64,000 bases of DNA from Rhyzopertha dominica (Eukaryota; Arthropoda; Insecta; Coleoptera; Bostrichidae), in the NCBI GenBank assembly GCA_025024175.1, contig QCXZ01000064.1, positions 51,233,325 to 51,297,324 on the forward strand. The letters are read 5' to 3'. Both the position numbers and the translations under genes were made by a program. The notes under the pieces are model-generated. The model was not told where the DNA came from. It ran no database searches and was given only the letters and a program-made list of their open reading frames with translations. Shown here in pieces: positions 32,180-44,639 of this stretch; within the stretch, counting starts at the first letter, position 1, and every line of letters begins with the position of its first letter.

Positions 32180-34684
32180 GTAAAGTATTATTGGAACTTG
32201 GGTTTTGCATCTTTTTGTCTTTTCTTTCTTAATTAAAATAAATGGTGGTACAAAACAGCCATTTCATCCGCTCTCATTATGGCATTTACTTTTTTATTAT
32301 AATAGTCTTAATTTACTTGCGTATGTTCAGAACACCGATAACAATATAGCAATAGAAAAATAAGGTCCTGTTATACCGCAGCAGGCTGATAATACTTCAT
32401 GTATCAGCAATGTCTGTAATATCTTGCCTTTCTCTGAGAGAACCGAAATAATCTTCACTATTAAAAAAATCGTTTCAATTTTTGAAGTTTTAGCTTTAAT
32501 AATGCTTCTAACTGCTTTGCAAGCTATAGTTATGATCGGAAGACAAAGCGGAATGTACTTCTTTCTTTTCAGTCGTGTAAATATTGTAAACATTTATGGT
32601 GCTCATAGAATCATCCAGTATTGCTGCAAGTTACAAGTTCTGGAAAGATTATTTAATGGTTTTTGCATTACATGTACTTTGATGAAAACTTACAGTAAAT
32701 GTGATGGCACAATTGTTAATGCATCTTCCACCGTAAGGTTTTTTTCCTGCTTCCCCCTTTTTGCAGACTTCTTATTTCTATGCCATCCCCAGATCTGTAG
32801 ATCTGAGAACAAATCTCTCTTTCTCTTCGTGCTCTTGTTCACGCTCCTATTCTTATCAGTCTTTTGATCAGCATTATCATCACCATCTTCCAAATCTTGC
32901 TTCATCTGGATACCAACATACCAACACAATCCATTTTATGTAATTTATCACTCCAAAACTCACTTTTTCATTGTCATCTGTTTGTGTTAGGGTTACGTTC
33001 TCTCCCCCCCTTCGCTTTCAGTATGCTCGCTGTTTTGAGACATGCGACGAATCGGAATCACTAGGTTCTTTTATGGGACAAGTTTTCGGAGGTTTCTTTT
33101 TCTTCTGTTACCATTTTTTCTTCTGTGGTTTACTCGATAGTGTCGGTTTCCATGCGTTGGCTCATACATTTTGTGAGGTCTACTTTAGTGAAATGACTCT
33201 AGCGGGTACATTAACAACCAATTAATATGATGATGAATCACAATATTAATCTTTATTAGAGATACTAGTAATAATAATAAGTAGTAATACACGCTCAATC
33301 TATTTAATTCAAATTCTTCTGGATTAATCTCGTCAGCAGACGACAGAAAATAAAGTTTGCGAATATAATTTTATTCGAAAATATATATAGTTTGCAACCA
33401 GCTTCACTACTTTGATGAATTCCCAGCAAGCGTATTTAGTCCTACTGCGCGTTATTTGGTGCACTCCCGAGAACAGACAGTCTCCAAGGATGTCCATCCC
33501 TCAGCAAACTTGGCCCGATTTAAAATTTTGTTTGTCGGGTTGGGTACAGCAGCCAGGAACGCTATTTGCATATTTTATTTGCAGACCCACTGGAAGGTGC
33601 CCTTTGGGGTCCCTTGTAATTAGATTACCTCGATGAATTCGTTTAACGTTCGTACACAAAGGTACGCCTCAGAATCAATGACTGAAGGTTTACCTATCGG
33701 TGTTTATGCTTCCACTGGGGATCGTTGCTAATCGATGTTGGTCATGTTTTGTGTTTTGGTGTTTCATTAACTAACGTCGTAGTTTAATTGCATTCTACAG
33801 GGTAGGTACTAAATTGTGTAAGTGTAGTTGACAATGATGACATATTTATAAGATAAAAGTGATAGGATAAAATAGCTAGTGGGGGCTTACCACGGAGTCT
33901 ATTAAACACCAATTACCTTGCACTACTTTCACAAACTCTTTTGTCGTTATCAAGAATGGTTAAAAGCCCGAAAAAGTCTTCTAAAAGAGCACTAGTTTTT
34001 CATTCATAAACTTTTGGTACCTTCCAAAATAAACGTAAAATTTATTAAAGCTAAGAAATTCGGGTTATTTCCTTATTTTGTCGCATCAAAGCAAATGATA
34101 ATTACAAATATTTTTTAGTGCCAAGTATAAATCTTGAAAACATATACTTGTAATCTTAATTTGGTAGAAAGAAAAAAGCCAAAAGCTACATGTTTGTCAG
34201 TTAGTGATTATTGTTAGAAAGCGGAAGGTTTTCTATAAGTAATACGTATACGGGACGCTGCTCTACACTTGCCCTTACCAACCATTCACTGTCAAACCAA
34301 ATCAAATTTAACCTATAAAAGAAACACGACAGATGAAGGAAGATAGCAAGAAAAAATAATCTACAGCAAACTTACAGCTAAGAGCAGAACAAGAGACGCA
34401 GGATGTTGTAAAAGGAACATTACAGACTCCTGAATTTTCCTTCTAAATATTAAGCTACTGATTAGGCAGCAAAAACCTTATATTTTCCTAATTTTACAAA
34501 AAAACGAATGCTCGCCGATATTGGCTGCTAGTATCTTTCGTGCATGTTACTCCACCTCCGATCTTGCTTTGTAGTCCGAAATCTTAGGGTTTCTAGTACT
34601 TACCTGCCCATAATTGGTTAGAACTGTACCTACGTGTTCAGGTAGATTACTTTACAGACATTAACATCAAACTGTACCTGTGGA
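32180..34684. other. Unassigned sequence
   Basis: Overlapping open frames on both strands at 32327-33225 lack motifs. A GC-richer block at 33413-33641 is bounded by GATGAATTC on both sides and contains the octamer ATTTGCAT at 33564. No gene could be supported. Confidence 0.35.
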
Positions 34685-35170
34685 AATAAAGAAGTTGAGC
34701 GGTGCCAAAGGGTGATTTTCTTTTCTACAACGACCTATATACACAAACGTTCCGTAACATTTTGGCGACCAATTTGGGCTTAGAGAGAAATCACTTACTT
34801 GAAATCGATGTTTTCATATCAGCATGGCTCCACCTAAAAAACACCAGATGTATATTTTCAGCTATGCAGCAATCAACCTTGGGTATCAAAGAGGCGTATC
34901 AAGACCAGCTAAATATGCTACCGCTAAACCTACCAGTATCGATAAGCGTGCCACCACCACATATGGAATCTATATTAAACGTACCCACCAACAAACATGA
35001 AATCTGGGATAAATGTAAAGAAAGGCTGCAGGAGCAGTTTTTAAGAATATTAATGTCCAACCCACGGAGATCGCTCAAGGGGATTTACCACTATACCCAA
35101 AGGGTGCAGGAGTAACAACTACCCCTCATTCTTCACATCCAGGTAATAGCAGCTCTATTAACATTATAGA
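34685..35170 (+). pseudogene. LTR end, primer site and gag-like region of an LTR retrotransposon remnant
   Basis: AATAAA at 34685-34690 is followed about 70 bp later by GTAACA (to 34759), then TTT and TGGCGACC (34763-34770). ACA followed by TGGCGACC is the usual LTR end and arginine-tRNA-type primer site of many BEL/Pao and some Ty3 elements. Downstream an ATG at about 34823 (MAPPKKHQ) and a 137-codon overlapping frame (34702-35115, containing NKHEIWDKCKERLQEQFLRI) suggest a degraded gag. No diagnostic Gag motif was found, so the family is uncertain. Sequence on the two sides of the hAT element at 35171-36479 is continuous. Confidence 0.4.
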
Positions 35171-36479
35171 CATGGGTGTACCGAAGGGGGGCAAGGGCCC
35201 TGGACCTAAGTTGCCAACTGTGGGCCCTTCCAATTTCCCATACATTTAGCTGGTGAATTATGTGTGTACACCTAAAAATGTGTCAGTAAAATTTATAGGC
35301 AAGTGTATTTCACAATTTTTATCCAGAACTCATATTTGACCCTTGCAAATGACCCCTAATAAGTCGTTGTCAAATAGTTTCCAAGCTTAATCGATGCCAT
35401 GTGCGTTTTGACGCTGTAACTGCAACATTCTTTTTATTACGAATCGTTGTTTTAGGGCGGATATAGCTTTAAAAGACCATTCTGCTTGGTTCAGCTCTTC
35501 TAACTTTTGCTATAAAGATTGTTCAACTAACTACTGTTATATGGAATCGCATCAGAATCTGTCATATATTCGGTGATAACACATTACATTTTAACAATTA
35601 ATACAAAAACAAAAAAAAAACTAAGAATCCAGCCGAACTCACGTTTATGAAAGTCATTTTATTTAATATAAGTTTTAGGAATCCAGTAAAAGCATTATCA
35701 GCACGAATTAAAACCCGGTGCGTTGTTAAAAATGCAATTAAATATATTTCAGTTTATTAAATAAAGCTTAATTTGGTTGAAATATTAAGTAGTCGGTTAA
35801 TTTATGAGAGCAATGCACTGGCGATCTAAGAAGGTTGGCTTGACGCATAATGCTGAGGCATTTGTCATTCTGAGTTTTAATAGTTTTTCTATCGAAGAAT
35901 TGTATCTTTAGCACCTATACATATGAACTCCCAGCTTAAATTTCTAAAGCTTCTGGTGTGAGAAGTTGAAACTGTACTAAAAGCTCATCGGTTAATGCAT
36001 TACTCTTTGATATGTGTTAATTCTGAATCAGAAATCGTGCTCCTATTAGTAGACCTTTTAAGGTGAGATTTATGTTCCTTTGGTACTTCGTATGATATCA
36101 TTATACATTATGTAGATCACGGATCTTTATTCTCCCAAATAAAATGTATCATCTCATTTTTTGTTAAACGCGAGAGCGATGCAACTCAATACGCCTCACC
36201 TAACTGAGTTCATCAATAACGGAATTAGTAATAAAGGGGCTTTGTATGATCAGTGTACATAGAAAACATACAAATAATCTTGGTATTTACTTCACAGAAG
36301 ATGTTTTAAGTCGCCTTGTAGAAAAGCCACGAAGATTATTCATGGAATAAATACTTCATTCATTAATTAAATACCTATATCTTGTAAACATTTATTATTT
36401 ATATTTATGTTGAATTATACTCTACAGGACGTTCCTGCTTTGCCCCCCCCCCCTAGACCAAAAGCTGGGTACGCCCATG
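35171..36479. mobile_element. Non-autonomous hAT element with 8-bp target duplication
   Basis: The left end CATGGGTGTACCGAAGGGGGG and the right end ...AGCTGGGTACGCCCATG are imperfect inverted repeats of the widespread CATGGGCGTACCC hAT type. ATTATAGA at 35163-35170 is repeated exactly at 36480-36487, the 8-bp duplication expected for hAT. The interior (1.3 kb) is AT-rich and has no transposase motif. It needed a transposase in trans. Confidence 0.9.
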
Positions 36480-36487
36480 ATTATAGA

Positions 36488-36743
36488 TGTAGTGTCTTTA
36501 GGAATGCGATGGATGTCAAAATAAACACTATTACCCTTGTAGTAAGTTTATTGTAGTCGACTTCTCCACACTGTTCGATATATCTATTCCGAATGCCGCT
36601 TTTTACCCGAAACGTCTATCATATTTAAGCATGCGCCAAACATATATACCAAAACTGGGTCACCGCTACCACGATGTTTTGAAACTTTGGCTGCTGCGAA
36701 ACCAACTCTCGGCTCTGTTATTAAAAAGTAGCTGGTCTGTCAT
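36488..36743. other. Continuation of the host LTR-element remnant
   Basis: This flank joins the sequence left of 35163 once the hAT insertion is ignored. No conserved domain was recognised. Confidence 0.3.
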
Positions 36744-36960
36744 GTGAGAACTGGAGATCAGATACTACTAAAGCGTTCTAGCGCGGAGCAAGAACCTAGG
36801 GAAGCGACAGCGGCTGCGGCGAAAGCGCCCAAAGCTCCGCTCACCCCGTGGTATTTAGGGCCATCCACGCCACCAGCCGCCCTTAGATGCCGACGTCCCC
36901 ACTGGCCCGGCGACTCCAAGAGTTCCAGGAACTCCTGATTTACGCGGAACAAGCGCGCTT
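36744..36960. other. GC-rich island with open frames on both strands
   Basis: The block is clearly GC-rich in an AT-rich window. Frames of 64 codons are open on both strands, and a third frame reads RRLQEFQELLIYAEQ near its end. High GC alone lengthens open frames, so coding is unproven. It may be a host exon, a piece of a retroelement, or a CpG island. Confidence 0.25.
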
Positions 36961-39900
36961 CTTACAATCGGGAGATTGTTGAGAGCTTCTTCTACTAGAT
37001 CTTAACAAAAAAAAACGATGAATTAAATTATTATTGAGTAATACATAATAAAATTGAAAACTTTCTTAACACAGTGACGATCACCACGTCACCTTGAAAT
37101 AATCGAGAAGTTGCTAATTTCCTTGGTCAGATGTATAACAGCTGTGTCCCGTCCCGAATATGAACTGCTGAGCAGATATTACACTTCTTTTGTCCAAGAA
37201 CTACCATAATTGCTTGTCAATAACTTTTTCTAAGATTATATAAAAAGTTGATAATATACCGTTTAGTCTTATTTGGGAAAAGCATTCAGGATTTTTAATT
37301 TATGGTAGAGGAAGTACTATATCATATTCCTGTATATTTGGAACAATCAAGTTCTTTAACCATAAATGAATTATAGGGGTTATGTATTGAAGTAAATGAA
37401 CCGCGAAATATTTATAATTAACACTACCAGCGTCAACGGTATAGCTTTTGAAAACGTCGAATAGTGTTTCACTGGCATATTAGGTACCGAGTTGATAAAG
37501 TAATAATTTAATTTTATCAAGTTTTCCAATACACCACATGTTTTCGTAGTCCGCTACACATGTATCATGAAATTGACAATATTATATAATTCACTCAGGT
37601 TTTGCATTGCTATTATGCACCTTAACGTCTGGAGTGAAGTGTAGCTGAAAACAATTTGTAAATTATTATCACTGTTGCTGCAACTAACTTTAATGCATAT
37701 GCATGAGATGTAATCCAACAGCGTAGATTACGTGCAGGAAATGAGATCCATCGTTATGGTAATTATGACATTGCTCTGTTGTGTATAACGTTGCTGCCAG
37801 GAATATTACCAAATTTGCGACTTGCGACATACCTAGGTTCGATAACGTCTTATCTTATTGTTTTAGGTCTATAACAGGACTGACATAAAATGATAAAGAA
37901 AAGATGACCGGTTAACCGTTGATGATATGCATCATTATATCTCTCTGATCATCTGTTAGTTCGGTGCAAGAAAATCACCTTACCCTTTCATCTGGTTTTT
38001 CAGGTGACATAAGCTTGTAGTCTACAGTAATCGAAAATTATAACCGTAATGCGAAATAAGTAAGAATTACGTAATTGTTCAACCGCAAGTACCATGTTGA
38101 CCAACCAAAATTATCTGCCTGGTTCTGGGTTTTCATCAATATATTATGGTAGTATGACCCAAAAAAGTATCTCAACAACAACTGTAGTACGTACATATGA
38201 ACATGTTTATATAATTCGATTTTTTATGAACAATAATTTACTATTAAAATGAAACAAGAGATCCTGATGCCTTTCTTTAGTACCGCTTTGGTAACATTGT
38301 AAATATGATGTTTTAGATAAATTCAGTCGACGCCGGATTAATTAAAATGATAGTTACATTTACATTTGCTGCTAGATAACCAAATTTATGCCAACAGTAC
38401 ATACCAAGCGCGAGCAATGTTTGTTGCAATCAAAAATGGCGTTTCTGTTTGTCGAACTCATTTGTCACGCAGCGTTATTAAAAATCAAACAGCAGTCCGA
38501 CGTAATAAAGGGTGTGATTTCGTTTGTTGTGCATCAGCAATTTGTTTGTTTTGCTTAATTGCATCTGTTTCCCTCGGTGCCTGCGCACGACGACGCAATT
38601 AGTTACAGGAGGTATTTGTTTTAACGTCATTAAGCCCAATATTAGACTGTAACGACCTGAGTAACGCAGCGACCCTGTTACTTTGACTGGGACACTTTTT
38701 GCTTATTAGCAATACGCTGTATCGTGGAACTTGCCTTAAAATATCATCGTACATATCAAACAATATTCCGTTAAAGAGCAGTGCTATTTTTACAGTGCGC
38801 TGTATTTAAGTTGGAGAACCAAAAAGTTTAAAATGCAACTTTAGATATCGGTACTTATTGGGCTGGTTAGGCCGTAAATTGGCCCAATCTACCCCCATAT
38901 ATAGGAACAAGCTCTCACTGGATGTTCCTATTTGCACAAAATTCATTACGTTTTAAAGTACGTTTTTTGTTTCTATAAAGTTTATTGGTTTGAATCAAAA
39001 CAGGATTATTGGTAGGCAGTCCGGATCCATCCATTCCAATAAGGGTGCTCTTATTTCATTAACCAAGCTTTCGTAATTGTTTATTCCTATATCGAGATCT
39101 ATAACGAGATTAAATTTTTTTTGAAAAATATTAATTTACACATGTTACTTTCATGAAAAGCGAGATATCATAGTAAGCTAGCATTCCAGAGACATCTGGA
39201 GTTAGAGTTAGACGCATTAAGATTTATACCGGTGCTAGGTGTTGTGCAGCATGTGCCACGGCACATGTATGAATTTCACCCGGCTTCGTAAAAGACCGGA
39301 TCGTTTTCGCAACATGTCATTCACTCACCGTCGTTATTTATTTACTTAACATTCTAAAATCATCTCCTCCCTACCTTTTGTTCGATGTCTTGCGATCATC
39401 ATACATGCAGCATGCACACATACAGATTAGTATGTTACCGAATGCAAGCACGTCATCATTCAAACTTTAGGTTTGGTATTTCCCGCTACTCACGTCAACA
39501 TTCAAATTTTAGGTAATCTAAACACCAAGTATGCGCATACCGCGTACTAAACCATCAGGAACACATAGAGGACACGTTCTCCAAAGAAGACCAAAATTCG
39601 TCTGTTGCACATTTAAAGTCAAACGACGTGAGAAATTGCGTGAGCTATACACGGTATATACGTGAACACAGGAGGACATTAACTATGAGGAGGACAACTG
39701 GAAAGAAACAAGGACTGTCCTGCTGAAAGGAAGACGCCTGGTCATCTTAATTATTTGCATTTGGCAGCTTGATTTCGTTTCGGTTGTTTCTTTCTTAGTT
39801 GTCGTACAGGTCCTTGCAGTCTGAGTGCAAAAGCTATAAACAGCCCATGGCTCAAAAGTCTAACAGCTTTTCTTTTTAAAAGTAGTCTTAAACAATAAAC

Positions 39901-40221
39901 GAGTTACTTAATTAATGAAATAAAGAGTGATAAAAATCGAAACTAATTAGTGGAGTTAAATCTGGGAAGGATTTGAAGTCTCCGAAGTCTGAGCTTTCTC
40001 CGATCTGTGAACACAACTTTGACGTATCATCTGTCGATTTTTGAATTATTTGATATATTATAATCGAAACAAGAGAATTTTGATAGATTGTGAACCTATG
40101 CACTACTTAGTGGAGTTGAATCAGGGTTTGAAGTCTACTTGGTCGTGAGTGATATGTTCATTATTGTCCAAATTTTCAACTCAAATTTACTCCATTGGTG
40201 TACCTACTAATTTCACATTGT
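36961..40221. other. Unassigned sequence
   Basis: It contains a 22-bp near-direct repeat (CGTCAWCATTCAAAYTTTAGGT) near 39450 and 39496. A second direct repeat (TTAGTGGAGTTRAATC ... TTTGAAGTCT) lies near 39946 and 40107 and may be terminal repeats of the adjoining Penelope-like element. No gene is recognised. Confidence 0.35.
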
Positions 40222-40450
40222 TAAGTCAATATTATGATTGATCTTCATGCAGTATTTGGCAAAGTCTGTGAAAGTATACAAGTCTTGTATAGATTTTTTA
40301 AGTTCATTTAGTCTTGTTTCCAGCCTTCTACCATGTTGCCCTATATAGAAATATGGCGTGACAATCCTTATACCTAGGTTATTTGATATACTTCACTTTT
40401 ATCTAAAGTACCTATATCTTTATTGTTAGTGAGAAGCTTACTTAAATTGT
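40222..40450 (-). pseudogene. Penelope-like element GIY-YIG endonuclease fragment
   Basis: Minus-strand conceptual translation shows NNLSKLLTNNKD and LDKSEVYQIT, then after a frameshift YIGQHGRRLETRLNELKKSI and FAKYCMKINHNID. This matches the linker and the GIY-YIG core of Penelope-like elements (normally SGVYKI...YIGQTGRxLxxRxxEH). The EH position is EL here and stops interrupt the Cys-containing linker, so it is dead. The reverse transcriptase part was not found; LINE sequence begins just downstream in plus coordinates. Confidence 0.75.
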
Positions 40451-40709
40451 TTTTATTTAATATTGATAATGCCGTTAATATTAATATATCATCAACTTTT
40501 TATTAATTTCAACGAGATATGAGGTCAGAGTAGTGTGTGTGTTTCCGTACCGGTCTTGCTAATCTGTGCCAAAGTTAATAATTTTATCGTGTAAATTCTC
40601 GTAAAGACATACACTGGTGCATAAAGGGTTTATTGTGCTGATAGTGAACTGGTTGCTGGTTGAATACTGTATAAAACTCTGTAAATAACTGGATTCTTTT
40701 CTGGGCATA

Positions 40710-41396
40710 ATGGTGTTCACTCAAAATCAGATTCGGGATATCCAGTCGATCGTCGATAAAGCAGTAAAAACTGTTATTACCGATAACGATTTTTTGTCCG
40801 CTATCGCTATCGCGGTAGCAAAAACCGTCCAAGATAATTTAAGACCAACTATTGAAGAGCTGAACTTAAAAATAACCTCGCTTCAGCATAAACTCGATAC
40901 TATTGAACTTCAAAATGAAGAACTTGTAAGAGATAATAAAATGTTGAATGTGGAAGTCGATGAATTACGCCAATACTCCAGACGTAATAATCTGAGGGTA
41001 TTTGGAATGGAACACGGCGGTGATACTGATACTGCCTTGATGGAGTTTTTTAATGAAAAATTAGGTGTGAATGTGCAACAATCTGACATTGATAGATCTC
41101 ATGTAATTGGAAAATCCTCACGGCATTTAATAGTTAAATTTACTAACTACAGAATACGTCGTATGATCCTACAAAACAGGAAAAAACTGAGAGGAAGTAA
41201 AATTATTATAACCGAAGACTTGACGAAGTCTAGACTCACACTGTTCAAGCTGGCTCAGGAAAAATTAGGAAGAAGGAGCGCATGGACTAGGGATGGTACC
41301 GTGTGGGTACAGGTCGGGAATGAGAAATATCCTGTAAAGGATGAAGCAGTGTTGGCGCGGATGTTGCGGGACCGTAATGCGGAGAACATTGCTTGA
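40710..41396 (+). CDS. LINE ORF1 protein (coiled coil plus RRM-like)
   Basis: 228 residues from ATG 40710. Residues about 45-90 form a heptad-rich coiled coil (IEELNLKITSLQHKLDTIEL). An RRM-like region follows from NNLRVFGME (about 94) with a DIDRSHVIGK turn and RHLIVKFTNY. A basic C-terminal part has ITEDLTKSRLTLF. The plan resembles L1-type ORF1p, a trimeric RNA-binding chaperone that packages the element RNA. No CCHC knuckle is present. The frame is uninterrupted. It lies 191 bp upstream of ORF2 on the same transcript. Confidence 0.85.
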   Translation: MVFTQNQIRDIQSIVDKAVKTVITDNDFLSAIAIAVAKTVQDNLRPTIEELNLKITSLQHKLDTIELQNEELVRDNKMLNVEVDELRQYSRRNNLRVFGMEHGGDTDTALMEFFNEKLGVNVQQSDIDRSHVIGKSSRHLIVKFTNYRIRRMILQNRKKLRGSKIIITEDLTKSRLTLFKLAQEKLGRRSAWTRDGTVWVQVGNEKYPVKDEAVLARMLRDRNAENIA

Positions 41397-41587
41397 TTAT
41401 TCACGCATCTAACTCTGATATAATTCGATTCTGCGGGGTGAAATTCATAATTATATTTGTTTTTCTTTTTAACTTTTTCTTTGTTCTGTTTAAGTTGGCT
41501 GATCTGTTTAGTTGTAGGGATAGCGTTCTTTAGATTCTGTTAAATCTGTAGGATTTCTTTTGCCTTAATACATTTCAAATAATCTAC

Positions 41588-44389
41588 ATGTCTTTTATAT
41601 TCGCCCAATTGAATGTACGTTCTTTGACTAATAATTTTGATTTATTTAAGGATTACATAACTAGTGGAGAATACGATATATTTGCTGTCACAGAGACATG
41701 GTTAGATCCTGATACAACAACCGATTTAGTTTCGATACCGACATATAATTTTGTACATGCTGGAAGAGATGGTAGGGGTGGAGGGGTGGGCCTTTATCTG
41801 CGGGATAACATTAAGTTTAAACTGGTATTTTCTGAATGTTCTGAGTTTCTTGAACACTTATGGGTGTCTGTCAGGGTTGCGGGCAGCGATTATTTGGTGG
41901 GGATTGTTTATAGGCCGCCCGGTGTTAATGTGTTAAGATCATTGGAATGTCTTGATTCATATTTATCAATTCTAATACCTCAGTTCGGGACTGTATTTAT
42001 AACAGGAGATTTAAATATAAATCTGCTATGTTCAACTGGTTCTGCCGTGGGTTGCTTTAATGATTTGTTGGAGGGATACTCTTTGACACAAATGGTTACT
42101 TCTCCTACAAGAATTACCATAAATTCGCAGACTCTTATTGATGTTTTTTGTACGACTAACACTGAGTTAGTTGCGTCGTGTGATGTTAAACAATCCTCTA
42201 ACATTTCAGATCATTGTGCTATTGAGTCACGCTTGAATCTAGTCAAGCAAAAGAGTGCGGCAAAGTTTGTGACATATCGGGACTTCAAAAATTTTAACGA
42301 GCCTTTATTCATTAACGATCTTAACAACATACAGTGGGATAATCTTTACAGAATGGAGAACGTTGACGATATGGTTGAATATTTTAACACAAATGTCCGT
42401 GCCCTATTTGACAGGCATAGTCCTGTTCGCACAGTTAGGGTGACAAAGAGACCTGCTCCTTGGCTTACTCATACTATTAAATGCATGATTCACTTAAGAG
42501 ATAAAGCATTTTCTAATTATAAAAGGACTAATAATATAGCAGACTTCCAATATTATAAGAGCATTAGGAATTACGTTACCGGTGCTGTGAGAAGAGAAAA
42601 GGAAGCTTACCTCAAGTTTGTCTTACAAAACAAAAAAAGCAAATCATTGTGGAATAGTCTTCGTTCACTTGGCGTTATTCAGTCCCCAAACACTATTAAT
42701 CTACCTTCGCATTTAAGTAACCCAAATTCCATTAACTCACATTTTTGCGATATTCAANTTCCTGTCCCAGGCGCAATAGAGTTAGAGTATTTACAGNAGT
42801 ATAGTGAGGTTCGCGATTTACAGACTAAATTTGTTTTCCATACCGTGGATCCGAGTGAGGTGGAGAGGAGCTTCGGTACCATTAAGAGCGGAGCTATGGG
42901 GTTGGATGGCATTTCACTTAATATGCTTAAATTAGTATTTTTTCGTTTGTTAAATCAAATAACATTTATTATCAATACATGTATAATTTCTTCACATTTT
43001 CCCATAGCGTGGAAACAAGCTCGTGTGGTTGCATTACCTAAAACAGCCAATCCCACCGAGTTTTCTCAACTTCGGCCGGTGAGTGTACTGCCCACCATAT
43101 CAAAGGTTTTGGAACGAATTTTATTTAATCAGTTAAAACAATTTGTTNATGACAATAATATTATATCTGCACATCAGTCAGGATTTAGAGAACATCACAG
43201 CTCCACAACTGCACTTGTCCACATAGGAAACGAAATCTGTGGTTCGATAGACGATAACAAATTGATGTGTTTGGTACTGCTGGATTATACACGAGCCTTT
43301 GATACCCTGGATCATAAGATACTCTGCAATAAACTAAAATATTTTGGTATGGATTCAGATTCTGTCTGCTTAGTAAATAGTTTCTTGTCTAACCGTACTC
43401 AGAGAGTTGCAATAAACAATGTTTGGTCGGAACCTCTGGAATTGAAGCAGGGTGTACCGCAGGGGTCACTTTTGGGGCCGTTATTATTTTCAATATATAT
43501 TTCAGACTTTTGGGAAGCTATGTCTTATTGCAAAGTGCATCATTATGCTGACGATACACAAATTTGGTATAGTTTTAGTGAAACTGAAGTATCTGAGGCT
43601 TGCGATGCAATAAATTATGATCTAGGTAAGCTCTATAGCATCTCCCAGGCACATAAATTAAATCTAAATGCAAATAAGTCGGCGGTTATGCTATTTGGCC
43701 GTGGAAAGGTTCGTGAAACTGTAAAACCTACCATCGACATTAAAATTCATGGTTCCAAGATAGGCCTTGCCGCCGTGTGGAAGAACTTGGGTCTGTATAT
43801 CGACGAGAACTTTAGATTTTCTACCCATGTAAATACCCTTTGCAAATCCTCTTATTATGTTTTGAAAAATTTATTCCCTCATAGAAAAATATTACCCAAT
43901 AACCTTAAATTATCTTTGTGTTATTCGCTTATTATCTCACGATTATCATACGGTGACGTTGTGTATGGACCGACTCTGCTTAGTAGGGATGCAAATCGGT
44001 TACAAATAATACAAAACTCTTGTTTTAGATTTGCATTTGGGATTAGAAAGTATGAGCAAGGAGTTTCAGCGATAATTGCCAATACAAAAAATCTTAAGCT
44101 TGATCGTCTTCGTTCTTATCACTTACTCTGTATGGCCCACAAAGTGATCATGAATCGATCTCCTGTTTACGTTCTTGACAAGCTCAATTGCCTTCACACT
44201 AATGCTATTGCTGCCCGGACTTTGCGACACCTCGGATTGTTGCTTATACCGCATCATAAAACTGCCTTTTATGAACGGTCATTTGCTTATCAAGCCCCCC
44301 TTCTCTATAATAAAATTCCACGACAAATAAAAAATTGTTCGTTAAGAAACTTCAAAAAGCGTTTGAAAGAATACTTACTAACAGCTTAA
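41588..44389 (+). CDS. LINE ORF2: endonuclease and reverse transcriptase
   Basis: 933 residues without a stop. The N-terminal APE-type endonuclease has Asn9 (QLNVRSL), Glu36 (TETWLD), Asp141 and Asn143 (TGDLNIN), and Asp208-His209 (SDHCAIE), all catalytic positions retained. The reverse transcriptase has RPVSVLPTISKVLERIL, LVLLDYTRAFDTLDH, GVPQGSLLGP (622-631) and YADD (653-656). The C-terminal region ends in YNKIPRQIKN and NFKKRLKEYLL. It would nick target DNA and copy the RNA at the site. Three residues are unknown because of N bases. It could be active or only recently dead; the sequence shows no lesion. Confidence 0.95.
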   Translation: MSFIFAQLNVRSLTNNFDLFKDYITSGEYDIFAVTETWLDPDTTTDLVSIPTYNFVHAGRDGRGGGVGLYLRDNIKFKLVFSECSEFLEHLWVSVRVAGSDYLVGIVYRPPGVNVLRSLECLDSYLSILIPQFGTVFITGDLNINLLCSTGSAVGCFNDLLEGYSLTQMVTSPTRITINSQTLIDVFCTTNTELVASCDVKQSSNISDHCAIESRLNLVKQKSAAKFVTYRDFKNFNEPLFINDLNNIQWDNLYRMENVDDMVEYFNTNVRALFDRHSPVRTVRVTKRPAPWLTHTIKCMIHLRDKAFSNYKRTNNIADFQYYKSIRNYVTGAVRREKEAYLKFVLQNKKSKSLWNSLRSLGVIQSPNTINLPSHLSNPNSINSHFCDIQXPVPGAIELEYLQXYSEVRDLQTKFVFHTVDPSEVERSFGTIKSGAMGLDGISLNMLKLVFFRLLNQITFIINTCIISSHFPIAWKQARVVALPKTANPTEFSQLRPVSVLPTISKVLERILFNQLKQFVXDNNIISAHQSGFREHHSSTTALVHIGNEICGSIDDNKLMCLVLLDYTRAFDTLDHKILCNKLKYFGMDSDSVCLVNSFLSNRTQRVAINNVWSEPLELKQGVPQGSLLGPLLFSIYISDFWEAMSYCKVHHYADDTQIWYSFSETEVSEACDAINYDLGKLYSISQAHKLNLNANKSAVMLFGRGKVRETVKPTIDIKIHGSKIGLAAVWKNLGLYIDENFRFSTHVNTLCKSSYYVLKNLFPHRKILPNNLKLSLCYSLIISRLSYGDVVYGPTLLSRDANRLQIIQNSCFRFAFGIRKYEQGVSAIIANTKNLKLDRLRSYHLLCMAHKVIMNRSPVYVLDKLNCLHTNAIAARTLRHLGLLLIPHHKTAFYERSFAYQAPLLYNKIPRQIKNCSLRNFKKRLKEYLLTA

Positions 44390-44639
44390 TGCCTGTTATC
44401 TCTTCTAGTATCTGCAAATAACCGATTGTATCTTATTCCTTTTTTCTTTTTTTATATTTTTGTTTTTGTAACTCTTTAGCTGTAAGTTAATATAAATTAG
44501 TTTAGTTATTCAATCTTCATCCTGCTAAATTCATTTACATAGGTTAGGTTGAAAAACAGCATTATGCTGACACCTCGCCTATAATATTCCTTGAATGTGT
44601 AATCTCTGTTACCACTGTAACAAAATGGAAATGAAATAA

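Noticed and set aside
32327..32929. Overlapping open frames on both strands (up to 147 codons)
   Set aside because: Mutually antisense frames rich in Phe/Ser or Lys without motifs; no evidence favours either.
38366..38602. 78-codon frame with a Cys-rich hydrophobic end
   Set aside because: It has no ATG start in this frame and no family motif; consistent with chance.
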